From Fragilariopsis cylindrus CCMP1102 (taxonomy: Eukaryota > Bacillariophyta > Bacillariophyceae > Bacillariales > Bacillariaceae): a stretch of 64,000 bases of DNA. Position numbers and translations under genes: made by a program. The notes beneath the pieces are model-generated. The model was not told the origin of the DNA and searched no databases. It saw nothing but the letters and a program-made list of their open reading frames with translations. Positions 47,902 to 60,510 of the stretch are shown piece after piece. The stretch's first letter is position 1; each line of letters opens with the position of its first letter. The stretch is from the NCBI GenBank assembly GCA_900095095.1, contig FMBT01000461.1:1-64000 (forward strand). Direction: 5' to 3'.

Positions 47902-49176
47902 ATGGAATCATCACCAGCAGCTAGTAGCACGGAAATTATGAAGGATGATACTGCTCATACAAGTAGTGCAATCGCAGCAGCAGAAGCAACATCAACCGCA
48001 ACAGCAACCACCGCAGCAACAACATCAAACCCCGCAGCATCATCAACATCACTATCATTATTATCAGAACAAGATCATGCAGTGTATGGTACATTGAATA
48101 AAGAATTAGCGGATGCATTAGCCGAACAAATTACAATTGCTATACGGAATGGTGTTGATTCACTTCCACTTCTGGATGATGATTGTTATCGTAAAAGTAG
48201 TAATACTAGTAGTACTGATACTAGTAGTCGTACTGCGAAAGAACAAGAGAAGAAACAGGATGATGAGGATCACCAAGACGAGAACACGAACGATAACGAT
48301 GCAAACAAGAAGACACCCAAACAAAATTTATGTCATACCTTAAAGTATAAATTTATACGGAATGTGGATGTCTTAGAATCGTATTGTGCTCATCATCTCT
48401 TTACATTAAAAAAACATTTACCGGCACGTCGGAAACGGATTGTTTCCACTATAACTTTAACTGGTGGTGCATCATTATCATCGTCCGAACACGAACAAGA
48501 ACAAGAACAACAAAAAAGTAAGGAACAAGAAGAAGAACAACAAGAAGAAGAAACAGATCATTCTCCAACAACAATTATTCGTTCGAAAAATGAATTACCA
48601 TCGTCCAAGGAAATAGCAAATCTTATGAATGAAGTATCCACACTACAACTACAATTAGAATTAATACGAAAAGAACGAAATGAATTATTAGTTTTACAAG
48701 AATCAACAACACGTGCGGAAGTATATGTCAATGACATAACGAATGCAACAACAAGTGCTAGTGCTAGTGCAAGTGCTACAACCTCAATTCAAAAAACAGA
48801 AAAGGTTGTAACAGATGGGAATACTATTGGTAGATTAGCAGAGGAAGCAAAAAATATGATTCAAAAATTAGATACTACAACAACAACAAATACTACAATG
48901 AAGAAACGTGGTAACAATGGACATGGAAAAGATGGCGATGATAATGATGGCGAAGATGATGATGATCATTTTGATTTTGAACAACAAGACCACAATAATG
49001 GAAGTAGTAATAAACGATTAAAAAAACCATTATCAATGAAGGAAACATACGAACAGGATAAGAAACAATTGGGTCTATCATTAAATGCTAATGCTAATGC
49101 TAATGCTAATGATGGTTTAAATACAATTAAAGATATGTTATTATTGTCGAAAGAAGAAGAATCAAAATCAAAATAG
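47902..49176 (+). CDS. Coiled-coil protein, possibly Mis12/MTW1-like kinetochore component
   Basis: Single exon, 424 residues, ATG at 47902. Residues 1-55 are Ala/Thr/Ser-rich. A helical region follows (LNKELADALAEQITIAIRNGVDSLPLL) and, after a charged insert, LKYKFIRNVDVLESYCAHHLFTLKKHLPARRKRIV. That block recalls the Mis12-family pattern of Asp..Glu-x-Tyr..Asn-hydrophobic-Phe before a Pro/Leu turn, and lengths are roughly compatible. A central coiled coil (EIANLMNEVSTLQLQLELIRKERNELLVLQ) and an acidic Lys-containing tail follow. The kinetochore assignment is a weak pattern match; an alternative is an unrelated coiled-coil scaffold. No frame breaks. The 3' part has an (Asn-Ala)n run. Confidence 0.5.
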   Translation: MESSPAASSTEIMKDDTAHTSSAIAAAEATSTATATTAATTSNPAASSTSLSLLSEQDHAVYGTLNKELADALAEQITIAIRNGVDSLPLLDDDCYRKSSNTSSTDTSSRTAKEQEKKQDDEDHQDENTNDNDANKKTPKQNLCHTLKYKFIRNVDVLESYCAHHLFTLKKHLPARRKRIVSTITLTGGASLSSSEHEQEQEQQKSKEQEEEQQEEETDHSPTTIIRSKNELPSSKEIANLMNEVSTLQLQLELIRKERNELLVLQESTTRAEVYVNDITNATTSASASASATTSIQKTEKVVTDGNTIGRLAEEAKNMIQKLDTTTTTNTTMKKRGNNGHGKDGDDNDGEDDDDHFDFEQQDHNNGSSNKRLKKPLSMKETYEQDKKQLGLSLNANANANANDGLNTIKDMLLLSKEEESKSK

Positions 49177-50554
49177 TAACAACAACTACCAAAAATATAA
49201 TATAAAATTATTTACTACTGTACTGTAATCACCCACTCAACTCAGTTATGTGAAAATAAAAGTCACTACGGTAGGAGGAGAACAAAAGAAAGAAAAAGAA
49301 AAAAAATGAAAGGGGGAACGAAAAGAAAATATACCACACAGCAGCACAGGCAGGTAGGCAGAAAGACTTACTTCCTAATGTTAATAATACAATGTTAAAT
49401 TGTTTTTAAGAAAAAAAATTACATTATATTTACAGTATACACTACTACTACTTATTATACAATAGGATATAAGTATTGCCTACAACAACATGTATGTGCC
49501 ATACTATTTTAGGGGTATGTTCATATTCATCCAATATAAATCGAAAATCCTATTGTTTCCCTATCCCTCCACGACCTTTTCCTACCAAAAAGAGAGGTGT
49601 GCGTTTGGATATGGAAAGGTGCAGCGTTAAGTATGACTGGGTGGGTGGTGAATGAGCGATGCCAATCTCTGATGGGATTGATCCATGTCATCTTGGAAGG
49701 ATAATTGTATATGGGAACACACAATGTACAGTAAATTATTATCTCAGTAGGTTTTTTTTTTTTTAATTGAAGAATTCTATTAAATAAAGTACTAGATGAA
49801 GTTGAATTAATTTACTGAAAGAGATTAAGTATGACTGGCTGATCCATTAATCAAGGCAAAAGGGCCTATTGGAACATCATCGCATGAAATCATCTTCATC
49901 ATCAACATCGACATCGACATCAACATCAACAGCGACTAGCGACGAGCGATGTATTTTACTGACAAGCAGAGTTGTCACTATTTAATACGAGTGATACTAA
50001 AGTTCCATATGCGGTACGGAGATCTTTCTTTGCCATTACCAAATGACATTTTTTAAATGTATACTCCGCCTTTTACATACGCGTGATGAGCACGATCTCG
50101 AAAAACGCATCCCTACAAAAGATCTTCGCGCTCACTTTTGTATGTACTTAAGGCACTGAAGTACTTGAAGGAACATTGCACAGTACACTTGTGTACAGTA
50201 TTGTGTTTTCGCACGAGTCCTAATTGGATCTTTCTTTTTGTGCGTTGGGTGTGATGTTAATGTTACTATCAATTGATTGTTGTTGAGTTTGTTGGGTGTT
50301 TGTTGAGTTTGTTGGGTGTTTCAGTTCGTTGTTGATCACGACTGTACTACAGTGTGTGCATTTTCTCACATTTCCAACGATTCATCATAATAATCAAGCA
50401 GAGGAAGATTCGATTCCATATACATCATCATAAAACTTTTACAGTGTACAATAATAAACAGACCACTTTCTTACTACATTTTAATGTTAAGAGTTGTATT
50501 ACTACATCTACAGCAGTAGAACAATACAGCAATACCACTTACAAGATAACAATC
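49177..50554. other. Intergenic; low-complexity patches
   Basis: No gene supported. A 33-codon frame at 49885-49986 beginning ATGAAATCATC is Ser/Thr low complexity and not called. A 22-bp near-perfect duplication (TTGTTGAGTTTGTTGGGTGT) lies at about 50279-50322, in the promoter of the ferric reductase gene. Confidence 0.45.
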
Positions 50555-51261
50555 ATGTTCGACGAAGAACAAGCAGTCGTTGAACTTTCCGCAAAAGGAA
50601 ACGGAGATAACTGCGAACAAAGTGAGATCAACGGTGATGATGGGTTTCGTATCAGCAATAGCAATATTAACAGCAACATTAAGAGCAACAGCAAGAGCAA
50701 CAACAGCAACGATATCAAACGATATACCGAAATACCAAAAGGATCATTCGATACCAATCGTATTGGGAATGCTATTGCTATCTGGACATTAATTCTGGTT
50801 TGGTTTTGGATATCAATGTATTGGATTCTAGTATATGTTCCTTTCCCACCTATGGGTGCCGGTTCTGAAGACAATGTATTCGCTTATTCAGATTATGTTG
50901 TTAAACCCATCGCAGAAAAAGTACGTCCATTCATTCAATAATTTCGATACAAACATGATTTATTTGATGATAGCACGACAAAAACTTCTTACGCCTTTGT
51001 TCCTCATCGTCTCCCTTTGTCTCTCCTACTTATTATCATCTTCTTTTTTTTTTACGAAGCTTTGTCCATTAACGTCCCCTGATAAACATGGCACAGAATG
51101 TGTGTGGTATTATCCAGCTTTTGCAGCCTTTACGGTCGTTGCATTACTAGTACGCAAAACAACATTCCGACCAAGAAAGCTAACGGGACTACGACTTGCA
51201 GGAGACTTTGATTTTCTTTCCTTCGGTAAATGTTCTCTTGTTCTTGTTCTTCTTGTTCTTC

Positions 51262-51299
<38 letters not shown>

Positions 51300-54200
51300 T
51301 TGCAATACATAATATATTATAAAATATCTTATTTACTTCAATCTCATCTATACAAATATCTTTATTTTTTCTAATAATTTATGCTACACAACGTCCTACT
51401 TTTGACCGCATTATATCGTCATTCTAGCATACATTGCAATCGGTATACCTCTTCTCATTTACTTTTGCTTCTACATGTACAAGAAATGGCCGCTCCGTGA
51501 AGACATGACCGATACAGAATTTTTAGCGGATATATTTGGTACATTCGCGAACAGAATTGGCTTTGTAAGCGTTTGGTGTTTAACATTCTTTATGATTCCT
51601 GCAACACGACATGGTCCAGTTCTTGCTGTTCTAGGATGGCATCCATACCATGCGATGACTGTTCATATGTGGTGTGGTTGGGCTGCGATCGCAACAGCAT
51701 ACCTTCATACATTCTTTTACATACTCAAGTATTCAGTTGGTGATTATCACAAAGAAGCACCAGGACAGCGTGGATGGAACTACTTCTTTCCACCCCCTAT
51801 GTGCTTTGTACCTTCTCACTACAGTGAAGGAACAAATGAAGATGGTACACCAATGCCACCGGAAGGTTATAAGCATTGTAAAAAAATGCTTGCAGGATTT
51901 TTTGGAACGATTGCATTATCATTCCTTACAGTACTTACAATCTGCAGTATGAAATTATAAGAAGAAACCAGTATACTGTATTTTATTTTGCACATATCTT
52001 GTGGTAAGAAATTAAGAATACGAAAGCGAATCGAAGAACCCTGCAAATTGGAAAAAGTTCTCATGTCTGTATTATCAACTATACATCTCTCTCTCTCTCT
52101 TCTCTCTATGTATCTTTTACTTATAACGAAAATGATAAAAAGCGCACCGATGTTCCTTCTATTCCTTATATTGCATTATGGAAGGGCTATCACATACATT
52201 TGGCCGTCGTTGTTTTATTATTTCGCAACTCAAACACCATTTTTAATGCAACACTGGAGATATACTGTATACAATTATGGACTAAAGATTACGGATGTTA
52301 TGGATATTCCCTGTGAAAAATTGGATACTAATGACGATGAAGATGATAACGAAGCATCTACTGTTTCGACCGAAGCATCTACTGCTTCGACAATGACACG
52401 GATCAAAGCAATCTTTTCACCGAAATCAATTGATTGGCTCGACGAGAAGATTAACAGAAGAGGATCATTAGCTAAGCCTGTGGAACATTGTATTAGCTTT
52501 GCTTTTGAAATTTCAGAAGAAGGAGCCGATCAGTTTTACCCCGGGCAATATGGAAACATTTGGTGCCCAGATGCGAGTATGAAGTCACATCCGTTTTCGA
52601 TTACACACGTTCCGGGCAAACGTAGTCAATTGCGGATTATTTTTCGTGTGTTCGGAAAGTGGACCGATCTATTGGCACGAAGTTTGATCCAACTTCCATG
52701 TCCTGGACATCAACAAGAACTCCTCCCGATTCCCAAAATTATGATGGATGGATTCCATGGTCCTTCTCATCTTGTTGGAAACGCCACTCAATCATGATAA
52801 GGTACAGTAAAATCTCAATTATATCCTCTCGACCCCCTAGTGATGCCATATCGCATCAAGTTGTATAATCTTTCTCACACAATTTCGTTTATGCACTTCA
52901 ACTTTTAACATAACTGCTTTCCTTCTTCTTAATATCAAAGGTCATTCTTGTAGTAGCCGGAATTGGTATAACGGCATTCTTATCCATGTTGACTGAAATG
53001 ATCGAATTGCTTTGCTTCAACGAAGATGGCATGTTTATCAAGATGGACGAGATTGAAGGTATCCCTCAAACTAAGAGAATTGAGCTTCATTGGACAGTTA
53101 GAGACCCTAACCTCGTTAAGTATATTACCGATGAATATTTCCTACCTCTCATGCAAAAGGCATCAAGAAAAGAAAGAAATGGCGAACTCAATCATGACGG
53201 AAAACAAGATCTATTTCAAGGAGCAAGCTGTCATATTCACATCCATGTAAGTTTGTTCTCTCTATTTGATGCGGGGTATGTTACCTTACAAACTTTTTGA
53301 CTATATATATATGGTTCAGTCGTCTCAATTTTTTGTCGAATTCACGTTATCGTGCACTTTTCTCCTGTATTATTATGTGATAAACACAACAGAGAACCGG
53401 AGATGCTGGAGCAAAATGCGAAGCTGTCGATTGCAATTCGCTTTGGAACGATTTCTGTGACAAGCCAGAGCGTGGTAACAAACAAGTCGACTTTAGCCTA
53501 ATTGGAACGTTTGGATCGCCTTGGCATCCGTACCGTTTCTCATTTGGTCGATGGTCAACGTTTTACGAGCATATACCTTCCATTTCTATGTTTGTTGCCA
53601 TCTTTTGGTGCTCGTACGCATTTTCCGGGCAGGTTCGTTATTGGTTAGGTAATAACTTTTATAGTCTTCCAGATGCAGTAAATAATGCTGCTCAAGCCTG
53701 GGAATTCTTTCCGATTCTGTTGTTTTCTTTTGTCTTTGCTTTTATTGGACACGTATTGATGGATTGGAAACAAAATCTTGCTGCCAAAAACAAAAGACAG
53801 TCCCCTGACGAAGTAAGTTCATAGTTAAGATCGTAGGCTTGTTGATCTCTGCAGCATTTATTTATCTAAAATATCTGATAGTATTTGTCTCACACAGTAC
53901 TCTGCGTATGTATTGTCGCATCCCATCACGATCGTCTTTTTACCTAAAAGACGACATCGTCGCCGCCGTCATCGTTTATTCAAATTTCTACGGTTGATGA
54001 TGAGATGTTGTCTTCTGACGTCGTCCAAACTAAGATCTTGTCCATTAATTCTACGGCCGGCAGACCAACATTTGAAAAGATGTTATTGTACAACGGTCAT
54101 GATCACGATAACGTGGACGAGGACGATAATGATAATGATAACGATAACGATAAAAGCATACATAACAGTACTGGAATATTCATGTGTGGCCCAAGTGGGA

Positions 54201-54328
54201 TGATTGATTCCTGTAAAAAAGCTACTCCTGGAGGATTGGCGAGTTGCAATACTAAAAGAGGTGAAAGGATTCAAAATTTCTTTAACGGAAACAAATTCGT
54301 ATTTTACGAAGAAAAATTTTCTTGGTGA
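50555..54328 (+). CDS. Ferric reductase/NADPH oxidase-like transmembrane flavocytochrome, 7 exons, 2 indels
   Basis: Moves electrons from NAD(P)H via FAD and two haems across a membrane, to Fe(III) or O2. Exons: 50555-50920, 51060-51225, 51428-52003, 52143-52801, 52941-53246, 53393-53812, 53951-54328; donor and acceptor phases all agree; about 956 residues. The haem domain has HPYHAMTVHMWCGWAAIATAYLHTFFY and FYFAHILCAPMFLLFLILHY, giving the paired His ligands. The FAD site is HPFSITHVPG, the NAD(P)H sites VVAGIGITAFLSML and GIFMCGPSGMID. Between the two NAD(P)H motifs lies a hydrophobic segment (ISMFVAIFWCSYAF ... FFPILLFSFVFAFIGHVL) predicted as one or two extra membrane helices, unusual for this domain. 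Frame breaks: one base short near 51955, one extra G near 52772. Intron 2 has a long (GT)n run. Ferric reductases are central to diatom iron uptake. Confidence 0.9.
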
Positions 54329-54976
54329 AAGAAGAGATCAATTAAGCTGTTACTGTATGTTAAATCATACACGATACCCAATGTTAGGAAAACGATGGCT
54401 ATAATACATAGGCCATTGATGTTAGTGAAAGTAAATGTTGTCCTATAAACGTGTCATGTAGAATCGGAATTATAGATGACCAGTTGAAGTCGAAGCACAA
54501 ATAAGAGAAGTGTATCAGAGTTACAGATGACCAGTTAAAGTCGAAGCACGAATAAAAGAAGTGTCCGCCGAACCGCTAATGTATATGTATAAGGCGAAGT
54601 GATGTTACGAATAACGTTGTATACGAAGTTACTGTTTACCGCAATACCAAAATACAAGAAAAGAACAGACTACGAGAAATGAACTATCTCTCTCTTTTAT
54701 TGTTGATGAATTGTAGTAACCATAGACTAATTAAACAAGTGTGTTAATAACAACCTTTTGCAATTGAACAACCGTTGTATTGCAATAGCAGTATTCATAG
54801 AGATATCTACAGAAAGAATAATCACCATCCGTAAGGTAGGTCCGTATTCAAGAAGGGTACTAGATTTTTTAACATATAATAAGGTTCATATTATCATTAT
54901 CGTGTTGTTCTATAAATGAGGACATACGCGAACAGCTCTCATCATATTCGTTTTATTATCTCTTCCATATTTACGT
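54329..54976. other. Convergent 3' flanks with a 40-bp duplication
   Basis: Between the ferric reductase (+) and aquaporin (-) genes. AGATGACCAGTTGAAGTCGA and the following 20 bases at 54474-54513 recur with two or three changes at 54525-54564. No gene seen. Confidence 0.55.
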
Positions 54977-56324
54977 TTACTCATACGCGTGAGGAACAGC
55001 ATCATCTGTAACGGCCTCTTCTCCGGTATTCTTCGCATCTTCATCATAAATTCGTGGAACTTGACCCTCAACGTCTTTGTCGTCGTCACCACCAGCAACA
55101 TCATCATCTTTCTTCGCTTTTCCAGCATCATCCTCCTCCTCAGCAAAAATGAATTTGTATGTTGCTGTTGCAAGAATACTACCAACAAATGGTGCTGTAT
55201 AAAATACCCACCAACCACGTTGCCAGTAATTTAAACCACCCATACTATCAACGACCATCGGACCAAGTGACCGTGCTGGATTAATACCACAACCAGTGTA
55301 TGGAATCAAGATAAGATGTGCAACCAGTACAGCCCAGCCAATTGCAATTGGTACAGCATTCCCGCCAGTTGATTTGGTATGTACAGCAGCCTGTAATACA
55401 GTAAATACTAATAGGTATGTGCCCATAAGTTCAATTAAAAATGCACACCCAGATGAGACACGAATATCAACTGTATTAACACCTAATCCGAATGCTGGAC
55501 CATATCCTTCACCATTTGGTAATTCAGAAGCACCACATACACCACTTATTTGTGCTTCTAAACCAGCTGCAGTTATTGTATCACAATTTGCTGTCAATGA
55601 TGCGTTACAACCCCATAAAATTAATGCACCGAAGATCGCACCTAAACATTGTGCAACCATATAAAGTAATCCAGCTGTAATGCTTTGTAATCTTAAAAGC
55701 ATAAAAGACAAGGTCACTTCGCGATTGAAATATTCGATAAGTATGATTGGTATGTTAGAAGTTGTCAAGTGAAATTTTAGAAAGGGCGAATGGTATCTTC
55801 AGACGCCGGGAGTACTTACCAGCAGGATTGATATGTCCACCAGAAATATGTCCAATTGAATACGCTAGTACCGAAATTGTAATACCAAATGCAAGAGCGA
55901 TACCGACAAGCGCTCTGTGTATTGCAATTTAGTTAATAAAAAGGGGTTGGTCTGAGTTGTTTAGTTTACTGGAATGTTTGTGACGACAATTTCAAAACAT
56001 CAACACGAACAGAACTAAATAAATAAATTACAAATCACATTGCTGTCGTGTCGCAATTTCTATCATCTACCTCACTCTCTCATTCCACACACAAACACAC
56101 ACACAACAACAAAACGAAAACAAAACATCAATGTACGGTACACTTCTTCTTCTTCTACAGTATATTACAGTACATTACAGTACGGTATCTTACCCAGGAT
56201 CAAGGAGTAACGCGGTTGGTGTCCAACGATTTGATGATACAGCTGCACCACATCCAGCCCATACAAATAAGGCAGTTGCAACAAATTCAGCAGCAAGCTG
56301 ACGATAATTCCAATCTGTTGCCAT
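54977..56324 (-). CDS. Aquaporin (MIP family), 3 exons
   Basis: Channel for water or small neutral solutes. Exons read leftwards: 56324-56194, 55914-55820, 55716-54977, with GTAAGA/GTAAGT donors and matching phases; 321 residues. Helix 1 is [19 protein letters not shown]. The first NPA box ([11 protein letters not shown], about residues 73-75) ends exactly at the second splice junction and continues [12 protein letters not shown]. The second box is [12 protein letters not shown] near residue 219, with the selectivity-filter Arg after NPA. The extracellular loop after helix 3 is long and contains two or three Cys. The C-terminal 60 residues are acidic and cytosolic. The ar/R residues point to water rather than glycerol, since there is no Asp after the second NPA (Ser-Leu there). 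No frame breaks. Confidence 0.92.
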
Positions 56325-57395
56325 TTTATTTTTATTTCTTTTCAATGACTTTTTAATATCTTTTATGATGATTATTATGTGCAACTGAGTTATGTGACTT
56401 TTTGTTTTTCCGTACTCTAGTAACAGTAACTTAGCTGTTTGTTTGTGCTTGTTACTTGTAAAGATAGGAAGAAAATGTGCGAATTCTTTGTTATGGTAAA
56501 ATTGTATGTGTTGCCTGTAATTTGAAAGTATGTTATGCGCAGTCATACATAACGATCAGCAGTCATTAGAAGAAAAAAAAATCAATAGTAAAAAATGACA
56601 CATCTTTAGATTCCTTCATTTTTCCCAATACCGTTAATGTAAAAACGGCGAAAAAGTGTGGACGTGATGTCAATAGATCGCTTCAGTAGGTTCAGAACGT
56701 TCTTCTTTTTAACGAGCCTACGTACAGTACATAAGAAATTGATATTTAAAATTCAAGCGCGGACAAAGCACAGAAAATAAAAAGAATATATATTATAAAT
56801 ATTTTTCAAAAAAGGAATCTTCTTCGTGAAGGGCAAACCTAGTCAATTCAAAATGGGAAATTTATATAAAGGTATCTCAACTGAACGGACTATGGTTTTG
56901 TAGGTACCTTTAGGTTTCAATTATGATATTATACTACTGTATCATAGGAGAAAGAATAGTACTGTAAGTACCTTTAGGACTATTATAATAATAAGAAATA
57001 ATAGTAAAAAGAAGAGGACCTTGTACCAACTTTTTCTAGTAGTACACAGTCAGGTTGGTGTGCCATTGATTGAAGTCTGAATTAGATCTAATACTCTATT
57101 ATTTTATATCAATAGGAGTAATATATAATCATATTGAAAGTAGTCTACACGTGCGCAGATTGCTTCATTCTGACCTCTTGTTTCAAACTTGGATTTACTA
57201 CAGGCAACACACATTAACTTTTCTATTTGGGGGTTTTCCTAAGAACTAGTGTTTTTAATTAACTATATATATTTTCTGTCCCTAAAAGTGTAAATGGTTA
57301 TGATTAATAATTGCCCCAAAATTGGCATAGAGGGACACAAAAATGTATTTGGGGACAAAATATTTCATACAAAAATATTGTTTTCATGTACTACG
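56325..57395. other. Intergenic, promoter side of aquaporin
   Basis: AT-rich, no gene seen. TACGTACAGTACAT occurs at about 56710. A repeated GTACCTTTAGG word appears at 56903 and 56968. Confidence 0.45.
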
Positions 57396-57404
57396 CTAGT
57401 ACTA

Positions 57405-58190
57405 TTTGAAAGGGTTGTAGAGGACAACACCAAGTAGGCCGGGTGCACTAACATCCACATAGTATACTAGGACATTGTGTTGGCATCCTACCACTTTTCT
57501 TTCCCTGTGGTTGAGGAATAAAATAATACATTACACTTTTATGGAAGACACAAAAATAACAAGATTTTGGATCAGAAATGAACACAAAATATCTCATTTG
57601 AAAGGGTTGCAGAGGACAACACCAGCTGGATCAGGTGCACAAATATTAACATAGTGTACTAGAACATTGTGTTTGCCTCCTACCACTTTTCTATTCCTGT
57701 TCTTGAGGAATAAAATTCGTTTTGTAGTTGTTCCATGCGCAAAAAACAAGATTTTCAACCAAAATGAACCACAAAATATCTCATTTAAAAGGTTTGAAGA
57801 GGACAACACCAGCTGGGTCAGGTGCACAAACATTCACATAGTGTACTGGAACATTGTGTTTGTCTCCTACCACTTTTTTGTTCCTGTGGTTGAGGAATAA
57901 AATTCATTTTGCTGTTGTTGCACGCACAAAAATAACAAGATTTGACCAGGAATGAACAACAAAGTATCTCATTTGAAAGGGTTGTAGAGGACAACACCAA
58001 GAAGCTTTTCTGTTCCTGTGGTTGAGGAATAAAATTCGTTTTGCTGTAATGGCAGGGGCACACAAACAACATGATTTTGGACCAGAAATAATGCACAACA
58101 AAAATTCTCATTAGAAACAGCTACAGAGAGGACAACACCAGATGGATCGGGTGCACAAATATCCACATAGAGTGTACTAGAATATTGTTT
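57405..58190 (-). repeat. Array of ~187-bp tandem units (4-5 copies)
   Basis: The core TTTGAAAGGGTTGCAGAGGA, inverse of the motif at 33650, recurs near 57405, 57592, 57778, 57966 and 58107. Spacings are 187, 186, 188 and a shortened last unit of about 141. Confidence 0.85.
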
Positions 58191-59699
58191 TTGCCTCCTA
58201 CCATCCCTGGTGGTTCATCATCACTTGGCTAAAGTAATTCTGATTGGTATCATTTTTATTTCCCAAATTTTCAAGTGGAGTTTGGTTATATTGAAATATT
58301 AAACAACTTTGAATAATAAGATGATGAAGAACTTTTCCATAGATTCTAGAACTAGAATGGTGCACCAAAATACCACCCAGTCATCCATCCTATACCCATA
58401 GGGGATGAACCAAGGGTCATGATCCCTCATACTTACCCTCCTTATTCTTGCCTCCAGAACACAAACATCTTGCATTTTGGCCAACATGTCATATTTCCAT
58501 GCCCAAATGAAGTATCATTCATAAATAGGCTGCCACAACATCAAAACAAGGAATTGGACCATGGTTTGAACACCCGGATACCTTCCATATATGCATATGG
58601 TCAAAATAAACCAACAATACTTGGAGGGAACAATAGAATAGACATAAAATAGCCCAAAATGCACACATTGCAAAAATATTTGAGATGCTACAGCCCCCAT
58701 ACCAGGTATGCTGAGTCCCAAATAAAATAGCTAGGCATCAACCTAACTCATAAAGGTTTTGGATTATATCATTGCTTTAGGTAACCATACATACATTTGG
58801 AGTGTCACGGGTCAAAACCCACCGCTATTATATTAGAACACAAAAAATGTCTAAGTGCCAAGTGTGGGTGTAATCAAGGCCTTGATGCACCATCAATACA
58901 GACCTAATAACCTTGAAGGATTATATGGAGCTCATCATTGTACCTATGGATACAATGTACAACTATTGCTAGGGCTGTAGGGAGGTTAGGAAGGTGTCAG
59001 GGTGTGCTAAGCCCCCAAAAGGGTCATTTATCCCCCAAAACAGGTTTTCCAGCCCACATCAGCAAGGTCCTACCCATAGCTCGCCAAGTTTATATTGCCT
59101 TTGGTGTATACAGTCAACTCCATGTGCTTACTTTGGGATAATTCATCGTTTTGAGTGCGTACCATGTGAATCAGAGACCCTATTAATGGGGGCTTTAGGT
59201 GGGTTAGTTTATTTTACAAGTAAAAAAATTGGTGTTGGAGCATTTACCAACCAACAGTGACTATTTTAATTACTAATTACAGTCCTCAATTGCTTCTTAA
59301 AAGATGAGATATTTTTGAAAACAGGGTTAAGCTACAACTACATCCAAAATAATGGTGGGTTGGGATGATGATGCTTCCCATTCACAAGTAATATGTTCTA
59401 GTGCGGACAGTGCATCAATAATTCTGTGTTCTAATTTACCTGGTGGTATGTGTAAATAAAGATAACAAAGAGCTGTGTTTTGGGCTATAATCATACAGTA
59501 TAGTGTGGGATGGTGTGTTCATTTCTTATTTTAGTATATATAGAAATGACAGTAACAAATACACGCTGTATAGATTTACCTTAACAAAAGTGGAATGGAA
59601 ATGGTTGGTTGGTGTTTCAATGCAGCAGACACCAACATGCAGATATGGGTATGTTTTGAAATTTATTTCGCTGTTGTGCAAGATTCTGGTCAAGAATGA

Positions 59700-60510
59700 A
59701 CAGCAAAATAATATCTCATATGAAGGAGTTGCAGAGGATAGGACAACACCAGCTGGGTCAGGTGCAGTAGGATTCACATAGTGTACTAGAACATTGTGTT
59801 TGCCTCCTACAACTTTTCTGTTTCTGTTTCCATTTCTGTTCCTGTGGTTGCGGAATAAAATTGTGGAAGGCACAAAAATAACAAGGATCAGAAATGAACT
59901 CAAAATATCTCATTTGAAAGGGTTGCAGAGGACAACACCAGCTGGGTCAGGTGCACTAACATCCACATACTGTACTAGAAGATTGTGTTTGCCTCCTACA
60001 ACTGTTCTGTTCCTGTGTGTGGAATGAAATTCATTTCTCTGTTTTGGAAGGCACAAAAATAACAAGATTTTCAATCAAAATGAACACAAAATATCTCAGT
60101 TGAAAGGGTTGCAGAGGACAACACCAGCTGGGTCAGGTGCAGTAGCATTCATATACTGTACTAGAACATTGTGTTTGCCTCCTACAAATGTTCTGTCCAT
60201 GAATGCGGAATGCAATTCATTTCTCTGTTGTGGAAGGCACAAAAATAACAAGATTTTTGATCAGAAATGAACACAAAATATCTCATTTGAAATGGTTGCA
60301 GAGGACAACACCAGCTGGGTCAGGTGCAGTAGCATTCACATAGTGTACTAGAACATTGTTTTTGCCTGCTACAACTTTCCTGTTCCTGTGGTTGCGGAAT
60401 AAAATTCATTTCTCTGTTGTTGAAGGCACAAAAATAACAAGATTTTTGATCAGAAATGAACACAAAATATCTCATTTGAAAGGGTTGCAGAGGACAACAC
60501 CAGATTGGTT
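59700..60510 (-). repeat. Second array of ~187-bp tandem units (5 copies)
   Basis: ATCTCATTTGAAAGGGTTGC or variants recur near 59707, 59907, 60090, 60280 and 60468, spacing 183-200. Units contain the conserved GAGGACAACACCAGCTGGGT block and GTACTAGAACATTGTGTTTG. Confidence 0.85.
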
